From: Lachnospiraceae bacterium
GTDB taxonomy: Bacteria > Bacillota > Clostridia > Lachnospirales > Lachnospiraceae
Length of the DNA stretch: 64,000 nucleotides
NCBI GenBank assembly: GCA_902363555.1
Contig: CABJAM010000001.1
Location: 62,001-126,000 of the forward strand
Direction of reading: 5' to 3'
Below, piece after piece: positions 1 to 8,101 of this stretch; positions within the stretch are counted from its first letter, which is position 1, and every line of letters begins with the position of its first letter. The notes under the pieces were generated by a model that ran no database searches, was not told the origin of the DNA, and worked only from the letters and a program-made list of their open reading frames with translations. The translations under genes and the position numbers were made by a program.

Positions 1-1377
1 GATAAGCAGCGTTATACAGCGATACGTGACGTGCAGGGCAGTGATTCGGATTATCTGGATTCATTAAAGTTTTTATCTGCCTGTCTTACAAAGTATTATG
101 GCCAAAAAACAATCATACTCATTGATGAATATGATGTACCACTGGAAAACTCGTACTTCGGCGGCTTTTATGATCGAATGATTGCTGTAATACGCTCTTT
201 GCTGGAGTCTGCGCTAAAAACCAACGAATATCTGGAATTTGCAGTAATTACCGGCTGCTTGAGAACGGAAGCACCATCGTCACTAGGCTCGAAAATACCT
301 CGCCAAGTGAGCGAGTTGGGCTTTCCTACTAAGCTCGAAAGTACCTCGCTAAGTAGTCAATGCCATAGTATTTTTACAGGCTTAAATAACCTCAAAGTTA
401 TTTCCATCACAAATCCAATCTATGCCGAGCATTTTGGCTTTACTGAGGATGAAGTCCGGGAGATGCTTCATTTCTATGAACGCGATGACTGCATGGATAC
501 CGTGAAGACCTGGTATGACGGTTATCTTTTTGGCAATACAGAGGTTTATAATCCGTGGAGTGTGATCAATTACATGGAGCAGCTCTGGTTCAACCCAAAA
601 GCATTTCCGCAGCCATATTGGTCAAACACAAGCTCAAACAGCATTGTCCGGACGCTGGTGGAGGGTGCGGACATAAGAGTAAAGCAGGAGATCGAAGTGC
701 TGATCCAGGGAGAAAGTATTGAGAAGGCCATCCATGAGGACATTACGTATGATGATATCGGCCCAAAGGCACATGGTGAAAATCTGTGGAACTTTCTTTA
801 TTTTACCGGATATTTAAAAAAGACGGCGGAGCGGATGGATGGAAATGTCCGGTATATTTCCATGGCCATACCCAACGAAGAGGTAAAATATATTTATAAA
901 AATACAGTTTTATCCTGGTTTGATCAGCGTATTCGGAAAAGAGATCTCAGTCATTTATATAATAATATTGTTCATGGAAATGTGGCCGGGCTTGAAAAAA
1001 ATATCACGGATCTGTTACGTGAGGGAATCAGTTTTTATGACACAAGGGAGTCGTTTTATCACGGATTTCTCATGGGCCTGCTCAATGGAATGGACGATTT
1101 TTATGCATATTCCAACAGGGAAGCCGGCGATGGCCGATATGATATCTGCCTGAAAAGTCTGGATGTGGAAAAGCCCGTCATCATCTTTGAGTTAAAGATG
1201 GCCGATAGCTATATGGCCATGGCAGACAAAAGCATTCAGGCGGTGCAACAGATTGAGATGAAGCACTATGAGGAGGGGCTGATCCAGGACGGCTTTCAGA
1301 AAGTATTATGCTACGGTATTGCTTTTTATAAAAAGAATTGTAAAATCTCAATTGCTGAAAAAATTATTCGTGAGTAG
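1..1377 (+). CDS. AAA-ATPase-like / PD-(D/E)XK nuclease-fold protein (DUF1703 type), 5' end outside window
   Basis: The reading frame is open from base 1, so the N-terminus (with the expected Walker A) lies upstream; the first GTG at 31 is internal. The Walker-B-like LIDEYDVP and the GLNNL region match the AAA-ATPase-like family (pfam09820). The C-terminal IIFELKMA stretch matches the associated PD-(D/E)XK-like domain (pfam08011), where E and K are expected active-site residues. The cellular role of this family is unsettled. A second member lies at 26829-28457. Oddity: after VITGCLR about 30 extra residues precede SIFTGLNNL, where relatives have about four; the inserted DNA holds two 26-bp direct repeats. 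The insertion keeps the frame but may damage the ATPase core. Confidence 0.85.
   Translation, partial: DKQRYTAIRDVQGSDSDYLDSLKFLSACLTKYYGQKTIILIDEYDVPLENSYFGGFYDRMIAVIRSLLESALKTNEYLEFAVITGCLRTEAPSSLGSKIPRQVSELGFPTKLESTSLSSQCHSIFTGLNNLKVISITNPIYAEHFGFTEDEVREMLHFYERDDCMDTVKTWYDGYLFGNTEVYNPWSVINYMEQLWFNPKAFPQPYWSNTSSNSIVRTLVEGADIRVKQEIEVLIQGESIEKAIHEDITYDDIGPKAHGENLWNFLYFTGYLKKTAERMDGNVRYISMAIPNEEVKYIYKNTVLSWFDQRIRKRDLSHLYNNIVHGNVAGLEKNITDLLREGISFYDTRESFYHGFLMGLLNGMDDFYAYSNREAGDGRYDICLKSLDVEKPVIIFELKMADSYMAMADKSIQAVQQIEMKHYEEGLIQDGFQKVLCYGIAFYKKNCKISIAEKIIRE
283..354. repeat. Two imperfect 26-bp direct repeats inside an in-frame insertion
   Basis: Copies at 283-308 and 329-354 differ at three positions and have a 46-bp period. 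A small inverted repeat (CTCGC/GCGAG) lies between them. They make up most of the roughly 90-bp in-frame insertion in the AAA-ATPase-like gene. No transposase is present, so this looks like a small passive element or a local duplication. Confidence 0.6.
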
Positions 1378-1416
1378 TAAAACGCTGCGGATAGCAAGAC
1401 AGGCTTGGAAATATTT

Positions 1417-1522
1417 AAAGGCAGTGGAAACTTATTATAATTTGTCGAGGTTTTTCCTGGAAATCCTTGACCTGCTTGGCCATCAGGCCAATTCCTATTA
1501 TAAGTAAATTTCCACTGCCTTT
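1417..1522. terminator. 14-bp inverted repeat (bidirectional terminator) with a 64-bp-class repeat in its loop
   Basis: AAAGGCAGTGGAAA at 1417-1430 is the exact reverse complement of 1509-1522, giving a stem with A-rich and T-rich ends between two convergent genes. The loop, about 1430-1503, is a copy of the two-hairpin repeat also found at 26161-26298. The simplest reading is a terminator hairpin into which the repeat inserted. Confidence 0.55.
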
Positions 1523-1645
1523 TAAACGTTCAGATCGGCCGGGTTAATAAGCAAATATTTAGTGATCGCTCAGACAGTTCTGCACTTTACTGCGCAGAAC
1601 GAAAACATAAATTTCGCGGGCATATGGCCCATCTGCACGGTTACA

Positions 1646-3442
1646 TTATTTTTCATAAACCGGCAAATTTAACACCGACGAATATCCCGCCCCACTATAA
1701 AGCGTCTGCCGTGCCGCCTTACATTTATCCTGCAACGCCCAAACGCCCGGATAATTGGTGTGTGCACTATACTGCGGAAAATCGGACGAAGATATATCCA
1801 CCCGGATGCAGGAGCCCTTTTTCATTTCCCAGGCAATATCCCATGTATCGATATTGATTTTGACAATCTCCCCCGGGGTGTAGGTCTGCCGCTGGTCGGA
1901 GTGGTTCCGGTAAGCCAGCGTAGTAATGCCGGAGCGGATGTTGTAGGCTTCGCCATTTTCCAGCACCTCCATGATCTTAATGGAAAAGGCCGTATCCTCC
2001 GCATCGGAGCTGACGTAAATATCCGCGTTGATTTTGCCAAGCAGCATCACGTTTTCGGCCATCGGTTCGGAGACGAAGGAAATAACGTCATCCCGGTATC
2101 CCGGCTCGGGCTGCTTTAAGCTGCCGGTGGCGGATCTGGTGGAGAAGCAGGATTCAGCGCCATAGGAGGGCACCGGATTTTTCGGGTCATAAACAAAAGA
2201 AACTTTACCGACAGTTCCGTCTGTGTACGGAGCGTTCGCCGGGGCAGTAATCGAAGCATCGGCCGGAGCGTCCGTCGGGGCAGTAGCCGAAACATCGGCC
2301 GGAGCGTCCGTCAGGGCAGTAGCCGAAGCATCGGCCGATGCACCCGGATTCAGCGTCCGTCGCGCCATATCAAAATAATACTGCATATTGGATATTTCCT
2401 GCGGCCACTGCGGCTGCTCAAGCCATCGGTCCTGCCCCACCACATACAGGCTGACGCCGCTTTCTGGCTTTTCATGCTTTCTTAAAATCGTGTCAAACCA
2501 TTGATAGATCGGAAGAATCTGATAGCTGCGCACATCGTTACATTCGTGTGCGTGGATCGGGCACTGCTTTCCGTGATCCCAGGGGCCGATCCGCAGCAGG
2601 CAGTTTTCTCTGCCCGCATCGGTCATGTCATTGTAACCGGAAAGGGCGCTGCCCAGATGATGGTCGTACCAGCCTTCCTCGATAACAATGGGGATTTTGA
2701 CTTTGGACGGATTGGAGCGGAGCACACTCCAGAAGCCCTCCTGCCAGTACGGGTCCGAAAAGTCCGTATGGGTGACCAGCTCCTTATACCATGGAAGCTT
2801 CACGCCCCACACATCCTCATCGACCTGTACATGGGGCAGATGGCGGCAGGAATCCATATAGTCGGCAGTGATGGGAACTCCGGCATTGCCCATGGCCCAG
2901 GCGGTGAGGATATCCTGGCGGAACAGACCGTCCTTATATGCGGAAACGTGGCGGTTCGTGCCGTAAACCGACAGATACATGGCCTTCACCTTCTCTGGAA
3001 CCACATCGATCATGGCCCAGCCGGTCAGCGCCAGATAGGAAGCGCCGTAAAAGCCGATGCTCTCCACCCAGGGCTGGTCGTTCAACCACTGGATACTGTC
3101 AATGCCGTCGGGGCGCTCGTGGACATTGGGCTCCCATTCCCCTTCGGAGCCGCCGGTACCGCGGCAAAACTGGAAGACACAGCCGAAGCCCCGTTTGGCC
3201 AGTTCAGGCGCGTAAATTTTAATCATTGGCATATGATTGGTGTAACAGCCCCGTTGAAAAAGTGTGGGAACGGGCTGGGGCGTATCCGGACGGTAAATAT
3301 ATGTTTTCATACCTGCGCCGTCGGACATGGGCACCATGACTTCCTCGGAGATCACCTGTGCATCGGTATATTCACAGGGAATTGAAGCAAGTTCATCGAG
3401 ATATTGTTTTTTTAACATGGCTTCATATTCTTTATAATCCAT
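1646..3442 (-). CDS. CocE/NonD-type alpha/beta hydrolase (X-Pro dipeptidyl-peptidase S15-like)
   Basis: A cytoplasmic serine hydrolase of the CocE/NonD family, which cleaves esters or acyl-peptide bonds; the substrate is unknown. The nucleophile elbow GASYLA carries the likely catalytic Ser near residue 134. The N-terminal part is the alpha/beta-hydrolase fold and the C-terminal part (about 413-598) the jelly-roll domain. No signal peptide is visible. The ATG at 3442 follows GGAGGG. It is the last gene of the AtuA operon, 14 bp after the small AtuA-like gene. Oddity: residues near 370-410 are three 12-residue repeats rich in Ala, Asp, Thr and Pro, encoded by a 36-bp minisatellite between the two domains. 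Confidence 0.85.
   Translation of the reverse strand: MDYKEYEAMLKKQYLDELASIPCEYTDAQVISEEVMVPMSDGAGMKTYIYRPDTPQPVPTLFQRGCYTNHMPMIKIYAPELAKRGFGCVFQFCRGTGGSEGEWEPNVHERPDGIDSIQWLNDQPWVESIGFYGASYLALTGWAMIDVVPEKVKAMYLSVYGTNRHVSAYKDGLFRQDILTAWAMGNAGVPITADYMDSCRHLPHVQVDEDVWGVKLPWYKELVTHTDFSDPYWQEGFWSVLRSNPSKVKIPIVIEEGWYDHHLGSALSGYNDMTDAGRENCLLRIGPWDHGKQCPIHAHECNDVRSYQILPIYQWFDTILRKHEKPESGVSLYVVGQDRWLEQPQWPQEISNMQYYFDMARRTLNPGASADASATALTDAPADVSATAPTDAPADASITAPANAPYTDGTVGKVSFVYDPKNPVPSYGAESCFSTRSATGSLKQPEPGYRDDVISFVSEPMAENVMLLGKINADIYVSSDAEDTAFSIKIMEVLENGEAYNIRSGITTLAYRNHSDQRQTYTPGEIVKINIDTWDIAWEMKKGSCIRVDISSSDFPQYSAHTNYPGVWALQDKCKAARQTLYSGAGYSSVLNLPVYEK
2228..2340. repeat. 36-bp in-frame minisatellite, about 3 units
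   Basis: Repeat starts at 2260, 2296 and 2332 are spaced exactly 36 bp, with a more degenerate unit before them. On the minus strand they encode 12-residue units of the type ADASATALTDAP within the CocE-type hydrolase. The same 36- or 18-bp period appears in other unrelated genes of this window. Confidence 0.8.
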
Positions 3443-3456
3443 TGTAAACCCTCCAG

Positions 3457-3756
3457 TTAAATTTCCATTTCAAGTAAAGCAAAGCCTAACGTTTTTCCGT
3501 GCATATCCACAGCCAGTGAGCGGGTGACTCCGCCGCCCAGAGCATCTTCCATGACAAAGTTCAGCGCATGGATATTGGGCAGTTCATAGCGGCTGATTTT
3601 ACCGTGAACGATTTCCTTAAAATAATCGGCAACGGCGGAAACCGTCACTTTTTCCTTAATAAGCTCAAAATCCTCCGGTTTGTAGGCAATTACGGAAATG
3701 ACGGAAATATTTCCTTTGTCTCCGGTTCTGGAATGGGCAATTTCACGAAGCTTCAT
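3457..3756 (-). CDS. Small AtuA-like protein (C-terminal AtuA ferredoxin-fold domain)
   Basis: A 99-residue protein matching the domain found at the C-terminus of some AtuA proteins, here as a separate gene. HSRTGDKGN near the N-terminus is the family signature. It starts 3 bp after the AtuA stop, and its GGAGG site lies in the end of the AtuA gene, so the two are likely co-translated and form a complex. The biochemical role is not established; AtuA was named for acyclic terpene utilization in Pseudomonas, but most members are untested. Confidence 0.8.
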   Translation of the reverse strand: MKLREIAHSRTGDKGNISVISVIAYKPEDFELIKEKVTVSAVADYFKEIVHGKISRYELPNIHALNFVMEDALGGGVTRSLAVDMHGKTLGFALLEMEI

Positions 3757-3759
3757 GGT

Positions 3760-5127
3760 CTACACCTCCATAAAGTCCACACGGACAGTGATATTTTCTC
3801 TGGGTACTAAGATTGAGGCTACGGAAATGATTTCCCGCACGGACTTCACCGCGCCGCCGCCGCCGGCCGGACCACAGGTGTACAGCGCCTCCACCTCATT
3901 GCCGATCATCTCGGCATTTTTGGCATCCTTTGTGCGGGCGGCCACGCGCAGCCGCACCTCCGCGGGCGCCGTATTGCAAATATGGCTGCTGACGCTGTTT
4001 TTGTACAGGGAGTTGACACCCATCTCGTCAATGCGCAGCTCTTCATACTCACAGCCGCAGATTTCCAGGCGTTTGCGGATAATATCCCCGGCCAGACGGG
4101 CCCGCGCCAGAGCGGTGGTGCCGCCGTAGCTGATCTGCCCCTCGCCGATATAGCAATCTTTATAGCCCACGCTGACCTTATATGCGCCGTTGTGCTTCTT
4201 ACCCGTGACACCGTGGATGGCCACCCGATTCGTGTCGAGCTGTTCCACAGCGACCTGGGAAAAATCAGCGATGCAGTCCGGTGTAAAGTAATTGCATGGG
4301 TCCTGGATCTCGTAAATGATCTGTTCTTTACAGGTCATCTCATTGACAACGCCGCCGGTACCGGGAAGCTTGGTGATGACCAGACTGCCGTCCTGGGAAA
4401 ATTCCGCAATGGGAAAGCCCAGGTTCCATAAGTCATTCACATCCTTAAAGCCAGGGTCGCAGAAATAGCCGCCGGTGACCTGCCCGGCACATTCCAGCAG
4501 ATGCCCGGCAATGGTACATTTCCCAAGCATCTCATAGTCATCCATAGCAAAGCCAAACTCATAAACGAGAGGCCCTACGACCAGCGCCGGGTCGGCCACG
4601 CGGCCGGTAATGATCACATCCGCGCCGCCCTTTAAGGCGTCCACAATGCCCGGACAACCGATGTAAGCATTGGCGGACAAAATATCACCTTTAAGATTTT
4701 TCAGAGGTTCGCCGGTTTCCATGACCGTGGAATCCATATAGTTTTCCAACTGAGCAGAAATATCATCGCCGGTGACTGCGGCAAATTTCAAATCTTTAAT
4801 ACCCATGGCATCGGCCATCTCACAGGCCTTTTTCATGGCTGACAAAGGATTGGCAGCGCCCATGTTCGTAATGACTTTGGGGCTGCGGGTGTGCGTCTTA
4901 CGCTGTTTTTTTAATACATGGAGAATCCGCTCCATGCGGTATTCAAATAAGTCGTTATAGCCCTTGGTGGCATCCTTCAGCTTATTAAGCTGTGCCAGAG
5001 CAATGGTGCGTTCTGCCAGACACTCAAAAATAATATAGTCCAGCGCCCCACGCTCCATCAAATCCACTGCCGGTTCGATCCGGTCGCCGCCATAGCCCGC
5101 GCCGGAACCGATGCGTATCGTTTTCAT
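3760..5127 (-). CDS. AtuA / DUF1446 family protein
   Basis: The sequence opens with the glycine-rich IRIGSGAGYGGDRIEPA motif and carries GPAGGGGAVK near the C-terminus, both typical of AtuA/DUF1446. The ATG at 5127 is preferred over the one at 5148 because AAGAAGGA sits at ribosome-site distance before it. It is the first gene of an operon with the small AtuA-like protein and a CocE-type hydrolase. The promoter and a palindromic operator are visible upstream. The substrate is unknown; the terpene role of the founding member should not be transferred. Confidence 0.85.
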   Translation of the reverse strand: MKTIRIGSGAGYGGDRIEPAVDLMERGALDYIIFECLAERTIALAQLNKLKDATKGYNDLFEYRMERILHVLKKQRKTHTRSPKVITNMGAANPLSAMKKACEMADAMGIKDLKFAAVTGDDISAQLENYMDSTVMETGEPLKNLKGDILSANAYIGCPGIVDALKGGADVIITGRVADPALVVGPLVYEFGFAMDDYEMLGKCTIAGHLLECAGQVTGGYFCDPGFKDVNDLWNLGFPIAEFSQDGSLVITKLPGTGGVVNEMTCKEQIIYEIQDPCNYFTPDCIADFSQVAVEQLDTNRVAIHGVTGKKHNGAYKVSVGYKDCYIGEGQISYGGTTALARARLAGDIIRKRLEICGCEYEELRIDEMGVNSLYKNSVSSHICNTAPAEVRLRVAARTKDAKNAEMIGNEVEALYTCGPAGGGGAVKSVREIISVASILVPRENITVRVDFMEV

Positions 5128-5209
5128 CCAACATCCTTCTTTCAACATTCAGAAAATAATTAAGTAACACAGTGAGTAAGTACAACGTTTTACTAACTTT
5201 ATATATAGA

Positions 5210-5238
5210 GTATAACGTTATACCTATAAAAAAGTCAA
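5210..5238 (-). promoter_or_regulatory. Promoter of the AtuA operon with a palindrome over the -10
   Basis: On the minus strand TTGACT (5238-5233), a 17-bp spacer and TTATAC (5215-5210) form a good sigma-A promoter. A perfect 14-bp palindrome, GTATAACGTTATAC at 5210-5223, covers the -10. This is the expected position for a repressor operator. Confidence 0.65.
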
Positions 5239-5257
5239 GAACTATTTACAATAGTTC
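5239..5257. promoter_or_regulatory. 8-bp inverted repeat just upstream of the -35
   Basis: GAACTATT and AATAGTTC with a 3-base gap abut the -35 of the AtuA promoter. It could be an activator or second regulator site. The rest of 5258-5376 shows nothing recognisable. Confidence 0.45.
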
Positions 5258-5376
5258 CTGACAAATTTGAGGCTGTAAATTTATGAAATAATACCAGTAC
5301 AGAAGTGCAATCATTTCACCGCAATGCTGTACAAGAGCGTGTGGTTCCTGGCCGGATGGTGCGCCAGAGACTGTAA

Positions 5377-6249
5377 TTATTGAATTTCCTGATTCACCTT
5401 CACCGGAGATTTTTTCTTTCCGTGTTTCCAGTGAATGGCGTCAAAATGGCAGACACTTTGGCACGAGCCGCACTGGATACATTCGTGGTCGCCCACTTTT
5501 TTGATATCCATGAGACAATGCCGGATGCACTGATTGCAGTGGGTGCAGTTGGTCTCATCCACCTGGATTCCAAAGATGGATATCCGCGAAAAAAAGGAAT
5601 AGATGGCTCCCAGCGGGCAGAGGAACCGGCAGAAGCTGCGATAAATAAACATAGCGCTGACCACAACAATCAGGAGCACGAAAACCTTCCATGAAAACAG
5701 CGCGCCGGCCAGCCCCCGCAATGACGGGTCCGCCAGCACCAGTGTCAGGCCGCCCTCGAGTGTTCCCGCAGGACAAATATATTTGCAGAAGCCCGGCAGC
5801 GGGTAGCCTTCCTTAAAGGCTAAAAACAGCGGTATGTACACGGCAAAAATGGCCAGGATCACATATTTTGTATAGGAAAGCAGGTGCGTTATTTTATTTT
5901 TTTTCAGCTTGGGCACCGGTATTTTGTACAATAGCTCCTGGATCAGGCCAAATGGGCATAAAAAGCCGCAGACGATCCGGCCCAGAAACAGCCCGATCAG
6001 TACAAAAAAACCGAGGATGTAAAACGGAAACCGTTTCGGTGCGCTGCTCAGGGCATTTTGCAGCGTTCCCAGCGGGCAGGCGGCAATGGCGCCGGGGCAG
6101 GAGTAGCAGTTCAGGCCGGGCACGCACAGCCCCTTGGACTGCCCCTGATAGAGGGAGGCCTCGCCAAAGCCCTTCAGGTTGGCGTTATAAACAAGGGCGC
6201 AGGCCACCTGTATTAATTTTCTTTTAAAAGGTAATTTTATTTTATCCAA
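5377..6249 (-). CDS. Membrane 4Fe-4S ferredoxin-type protein (NapH/CcoG-like)
   Basis: An integral membrane iron-sulfur protein. Cys-rich loops CGFLCPFG and CRFLCPLG lie next to membrane segments, as in NapH-like proteins. The C-terminus has two ferredoxin motifs, CTHCNQC...C and CIQCGSC...C, so two 4Fe-4S clusters are expected. It probably passes electrons between a membrane donor and a partner reductase; the partner is unknown. The frame is open to 6306, but that extension overlaps the small upstream gene. A TTG at 6249, overlapping that gene's stop by 8 bp, is the likelier start and implies translational coupling. The exact start is uncertain. Confidence 0.8.
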   Translation of the reverse strand: MDKIKLPFKRKLIQVACALVYNANLKGFGEASLYQGQSKGLCVPGLNCYSCPGAIAACPLGTLQNALSSAPKRFPFYILGFFVLIGLFLGRIVCGFLCPFGLIQELLYKIPVPKLKKNKITHLLSYTKYVILAIFAVYIPLFLAFKEGYPLPGFCKYICPAGTLEGGLTLVLADPSLRGLAGALFSWKVFVLLIVVVSAMFIYRSFCRFLCPLGAIYSFFSRISIFGIQVDETNCTHCNQCIRHCLMDIKKVGDHECIQCGSCQSVCHFDAIHWKHGKKKSPVKVNQEIQ

Positions 6250-6385
6250 TTCCAATACACTCCAGACATACACGAATTGCTTTGTTCCACGTGCTCGTAA
6301 AGTCACCCTGCATCAGCCCTGCGGTAATAAAGACAATGCCGGCAATGCACAGACAAATGCGAATGATATTTTTTTTGTTTCTCAT
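6242..6385 (-). CDS. CD1871A-family CXXC-motif small membrane protein, 47 residues
   Basis: This small gene has a perfect ribosome site (AAAGGAGA, 6 bp before the ATG at 6385). It encodes a 47-residue peptide with one hydrophobic segment (about residues 7-24) and the C-terminus CLECIGIG. This matches the CD1871A-type peptides of clostridia, which carry a CxxC pair after one membrane helix. From memory these sit beside 4Fe-4S membrane proteins, as here. The two cysteines suggest a thiol redox or cluster-transfer role with its neighbour; this is inference. Confidence 0.8.
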   Translation of the reverse strand: MRNKKNIIRICLCIAGIVFITAGLMQGDFTSTWNKAIRVCLECIGIG

Positions 6386-6423
6386 GGCAGTCTCCTTTCT
6401 TGAAGCGCGTATAAGGTGTTTTC

Positions 6424-6452
6424 ATTATATTAATTTTACGTTGTAATGTAAA
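6424..6452 (-). promoter_or_regulatory. Sigma-A promoter of the CD1871A/4Fe-4S operon
   Basis: On the minus strand TTTACA (6452-6447), a 17-bp spacer and a perfect TATAAT (6429-6424), 39 bp upstream of the start codon. Confidence 0.75.
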
Positions 6453-6503
6453 GCTAAATCATGTAAAATGAAAAAAGATTGATAACTTTTTTGGAGGTAG
6501 ATC

Positions 6504-7154
6504 ATGGAGTGGATAGACTTGGAAACATGGAGCCGGAAGCCTCTTATTGAAAAGTATTCCAGCTATATGTTCCCGTATATAAATATTGGCGCGGAAATCG
6601 ATATTACAAAGATGTATCATTATTCTAAAGCGCATGAAATATCTTTTTACTGCGCCATGATCCATGCGGCGACAAGGATTGCCATGGAGGTGGAAAATTT
6701 CAAATACCGTCTAATCGATGGGAAGCCGGTGCTGTGCGAGTCTCTGACGCCGGTGTTTACATACCTTCCCAAAGGGGAGGAGCAGTTTTACCTGGTAGAG
6801 CAGGAATATGAGGACGATCTGGTCGATTTCTGTCGCAAGGCCCATGCGAAGGCGGAGGCCATGGCGTCGGAGACGGAGCATTCCTTTATGCATGGCAAGG
6901 ACGAGGTGGAGATTTTATATATGTCCTGTATTCCGTGGATTCGATACACACATTTTATACGGACTATCGAGGACGGTGGAAAGGACAATATTCCACGGAT
7001 ATCCTGGGGGAAATATGGCACAGACAAGGATGGACGGATGACCATGCCGTTTTCGGTGCAGGTCCATCATGCACTTATGGACGGCTATCATGTGGGAATG
7101 TATTTTGAAAAGCTGGAGGCTTATCTGGACAGCATTCCCTGGAGTGAAGCATAA
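6504..7154 (+). CDS. Chloramphenicol-acetyltransferase-fold (CatA-like) acyltransferase
   Basis: A 216-residue protein with the CAT active-site motif HHALMDGYH near residues 188-196; the second His is the expected catalytic base. Length and C-terminal motif position match the trimeric CAT family. A GGAGG site precedes the ATG at 6504. Chromosomal CatA-like proteins of clostridia often acylate unknown substrates, so drug resistance cannot be concluded. It is monocistronic and followed by a palindromic hairpin. Confidence 0.85.
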   Translation: MEWIDLETWSRKPLIEKYSSYMFPYINIGAEIDITKMYHYSKAHEISFYCAMIHAATRIAMEVENFKYRLIDGKPVLCESLTPVFTYLPKGEEQFYLVEQEYEDDLVDFCRKAHAKAEAMASETEHSFMHGKDEVEILYMSCIPWIRYTHFIRTIEDGGKDNIPRISWGKYGTDKDGRMTMPFSVQVHHALMDGYHVGMYFEKLEAYLDSIPWSEA

Positions 7155-7162
7155 AATTATGG

Positions 7163-7207
7163 CGTAACAGTTCGGCCCTCTGGACTGTTACGAAATGGTA
7201 ACCATTT
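7163..7207. terminator. Palindromic hairpin (GTAACAGT class) followed by a second palindrome
   Basis: CGTAACAGT (7163-7171) pairs with ACTGTTACG (7184-7192), followed at once by AAATGGT-A-ACCATTT (7193-7207). The first belongs to a dispersed palindrome family also at 47617-47643 and 53082-53110. There is no poly-T tract, so terminator function is tentative. Confidence 0.45.
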
Positions 7208-7243
7208 GGAACATCGGAAGATTACGGGAAGGGAGCGATCAGA

Positions 7244-8086
7244 TTGCGCGAAATTAAATGCAGTGATATTTCAGACACGATCAGGGAAATGTGTATCGAA
7301 GCGACACATTTTCTTTCGGAGGATATGAAGGCGGCTTTGGAACAGGCTGTGGACCGGGAGGAATCCATGCTTGGAAAGCAGGTATTGGAATCTTTGGAGG
7401 AGAATCTGGAAATTGCCGGAAGGGATATGATCCCAATCTGTCAGGACACAGGCATGGCGGTGCTGTTTGTGGAAATCGGACAGGAGGTCCATATCACCGG
7501 TGGAGTTTTGGAGGATGCGATCAATGAGGGCGTCCGCCGGGGATACGTGGACGGTTACTTAAGAAAATCTGTGGTGGAGGACCCTATTTATCGGAAAAAT
7601 ACTCAGGATAATACACCGGCCATTATCCATTATAACATTGTACCGGGGGATACAATGAAAATCACCCTGGCGCCCAAGGGCTTTGGCAGTGAGAATATGA
7701 GCCGTGTGATCATGTTGAAGCCGGCCGATGGTATTGAGGGCGTTAAAAAAGCGATTCTGGAAACCGTGGATGCAGCGGGGCCAAATGCCTGTCCGCCGGT
7801 GGTGGTGGGTGTTGGTATTGGCGGCGATTTTGAAAAGTGCGCGATCATGGCCAAGCATGCGCTGACCCGCCCGGCTGGCGAGCATTCGCCGGTGCCTTAT
7901 GTGCGGGATCTGGAAATCGAACTGCTGGATAAGATCAACCGGCTGGGCATTGGCCCGGGCGGCCTTGGCGGAACGGTGACAGCCTTTGCCATAAATATTG
8001 AAACGTATCCCACGCATATTGCCGGGCTGCCGCTGGCTGTGAATATCTGCTGCCATGTGAACCGTCATTGTGTCCGGGAACTGTGA
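7244..8086 (+). CDS. Class I (Fe-S) fumarate hydratase, alpha subunit
   Basis: Catalyses, with the beta subunit, the reversible hydration of fumarate to malate using an oxygen-sensitive 4Fe-4S cluster. The protein shows the family motifs PICQDTG and PPVVVGVGIGG, and cysteines at conserved positions (in ICQDTG, NACPP and the GGDFEKC region) suited to cluster ligation. It starts at a TTG (7244) behind GGGAG. The two-subunit form is usual in anaerobes. L-tartrate dehydratase has the same architecture and cannot be excluded. The beta subunit follows 15 bp downstream. Confidence 0.9.
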   Translation: MREIKCSDISDTIREMCIEATHFLSEDMKAALEQAVDREESMLGKQVLESLEENLEIAGRDMIPICQDTGMAVLFVEIGQEVHITGGVLEDAINEGVRRGYVDGYLRKSVVEDPIYRKNTQDNTPAIIHYNIVPGDTMKITLAPKGFGSENMSRVIMLKPADGIEGVKKAILETVDAAGPNACPPVVVGVGIGGDFEKCAIMAKHALTRPAGEHSPVPYVRDLEIELLDKINRLGIGPGGLGGTVTAFAINIETYPTHIAGLPLAVNICCHVNRHCVREL

Positions 8087-8101
8087 TCAGGAGGTGGAAG
8101 G

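Noticed and set aside
1319..1507. Short plus-strand ORF over the end of gene 1
   Set aside because: It runs through the terminator and repeat; no ribosome site.
2501..3385. 294-codon plus-strand ORF opposite the CocE gene
   Set aside because: Antisense shadow of a clear hydrolase gene, with no domain features.
6504..7154. Chloramphenicol resistance gene
   Set aside because: The CAT fold and motif are present, but chromosomal clostridial relatives are often of unknown function, and there are no mobile-element signs.
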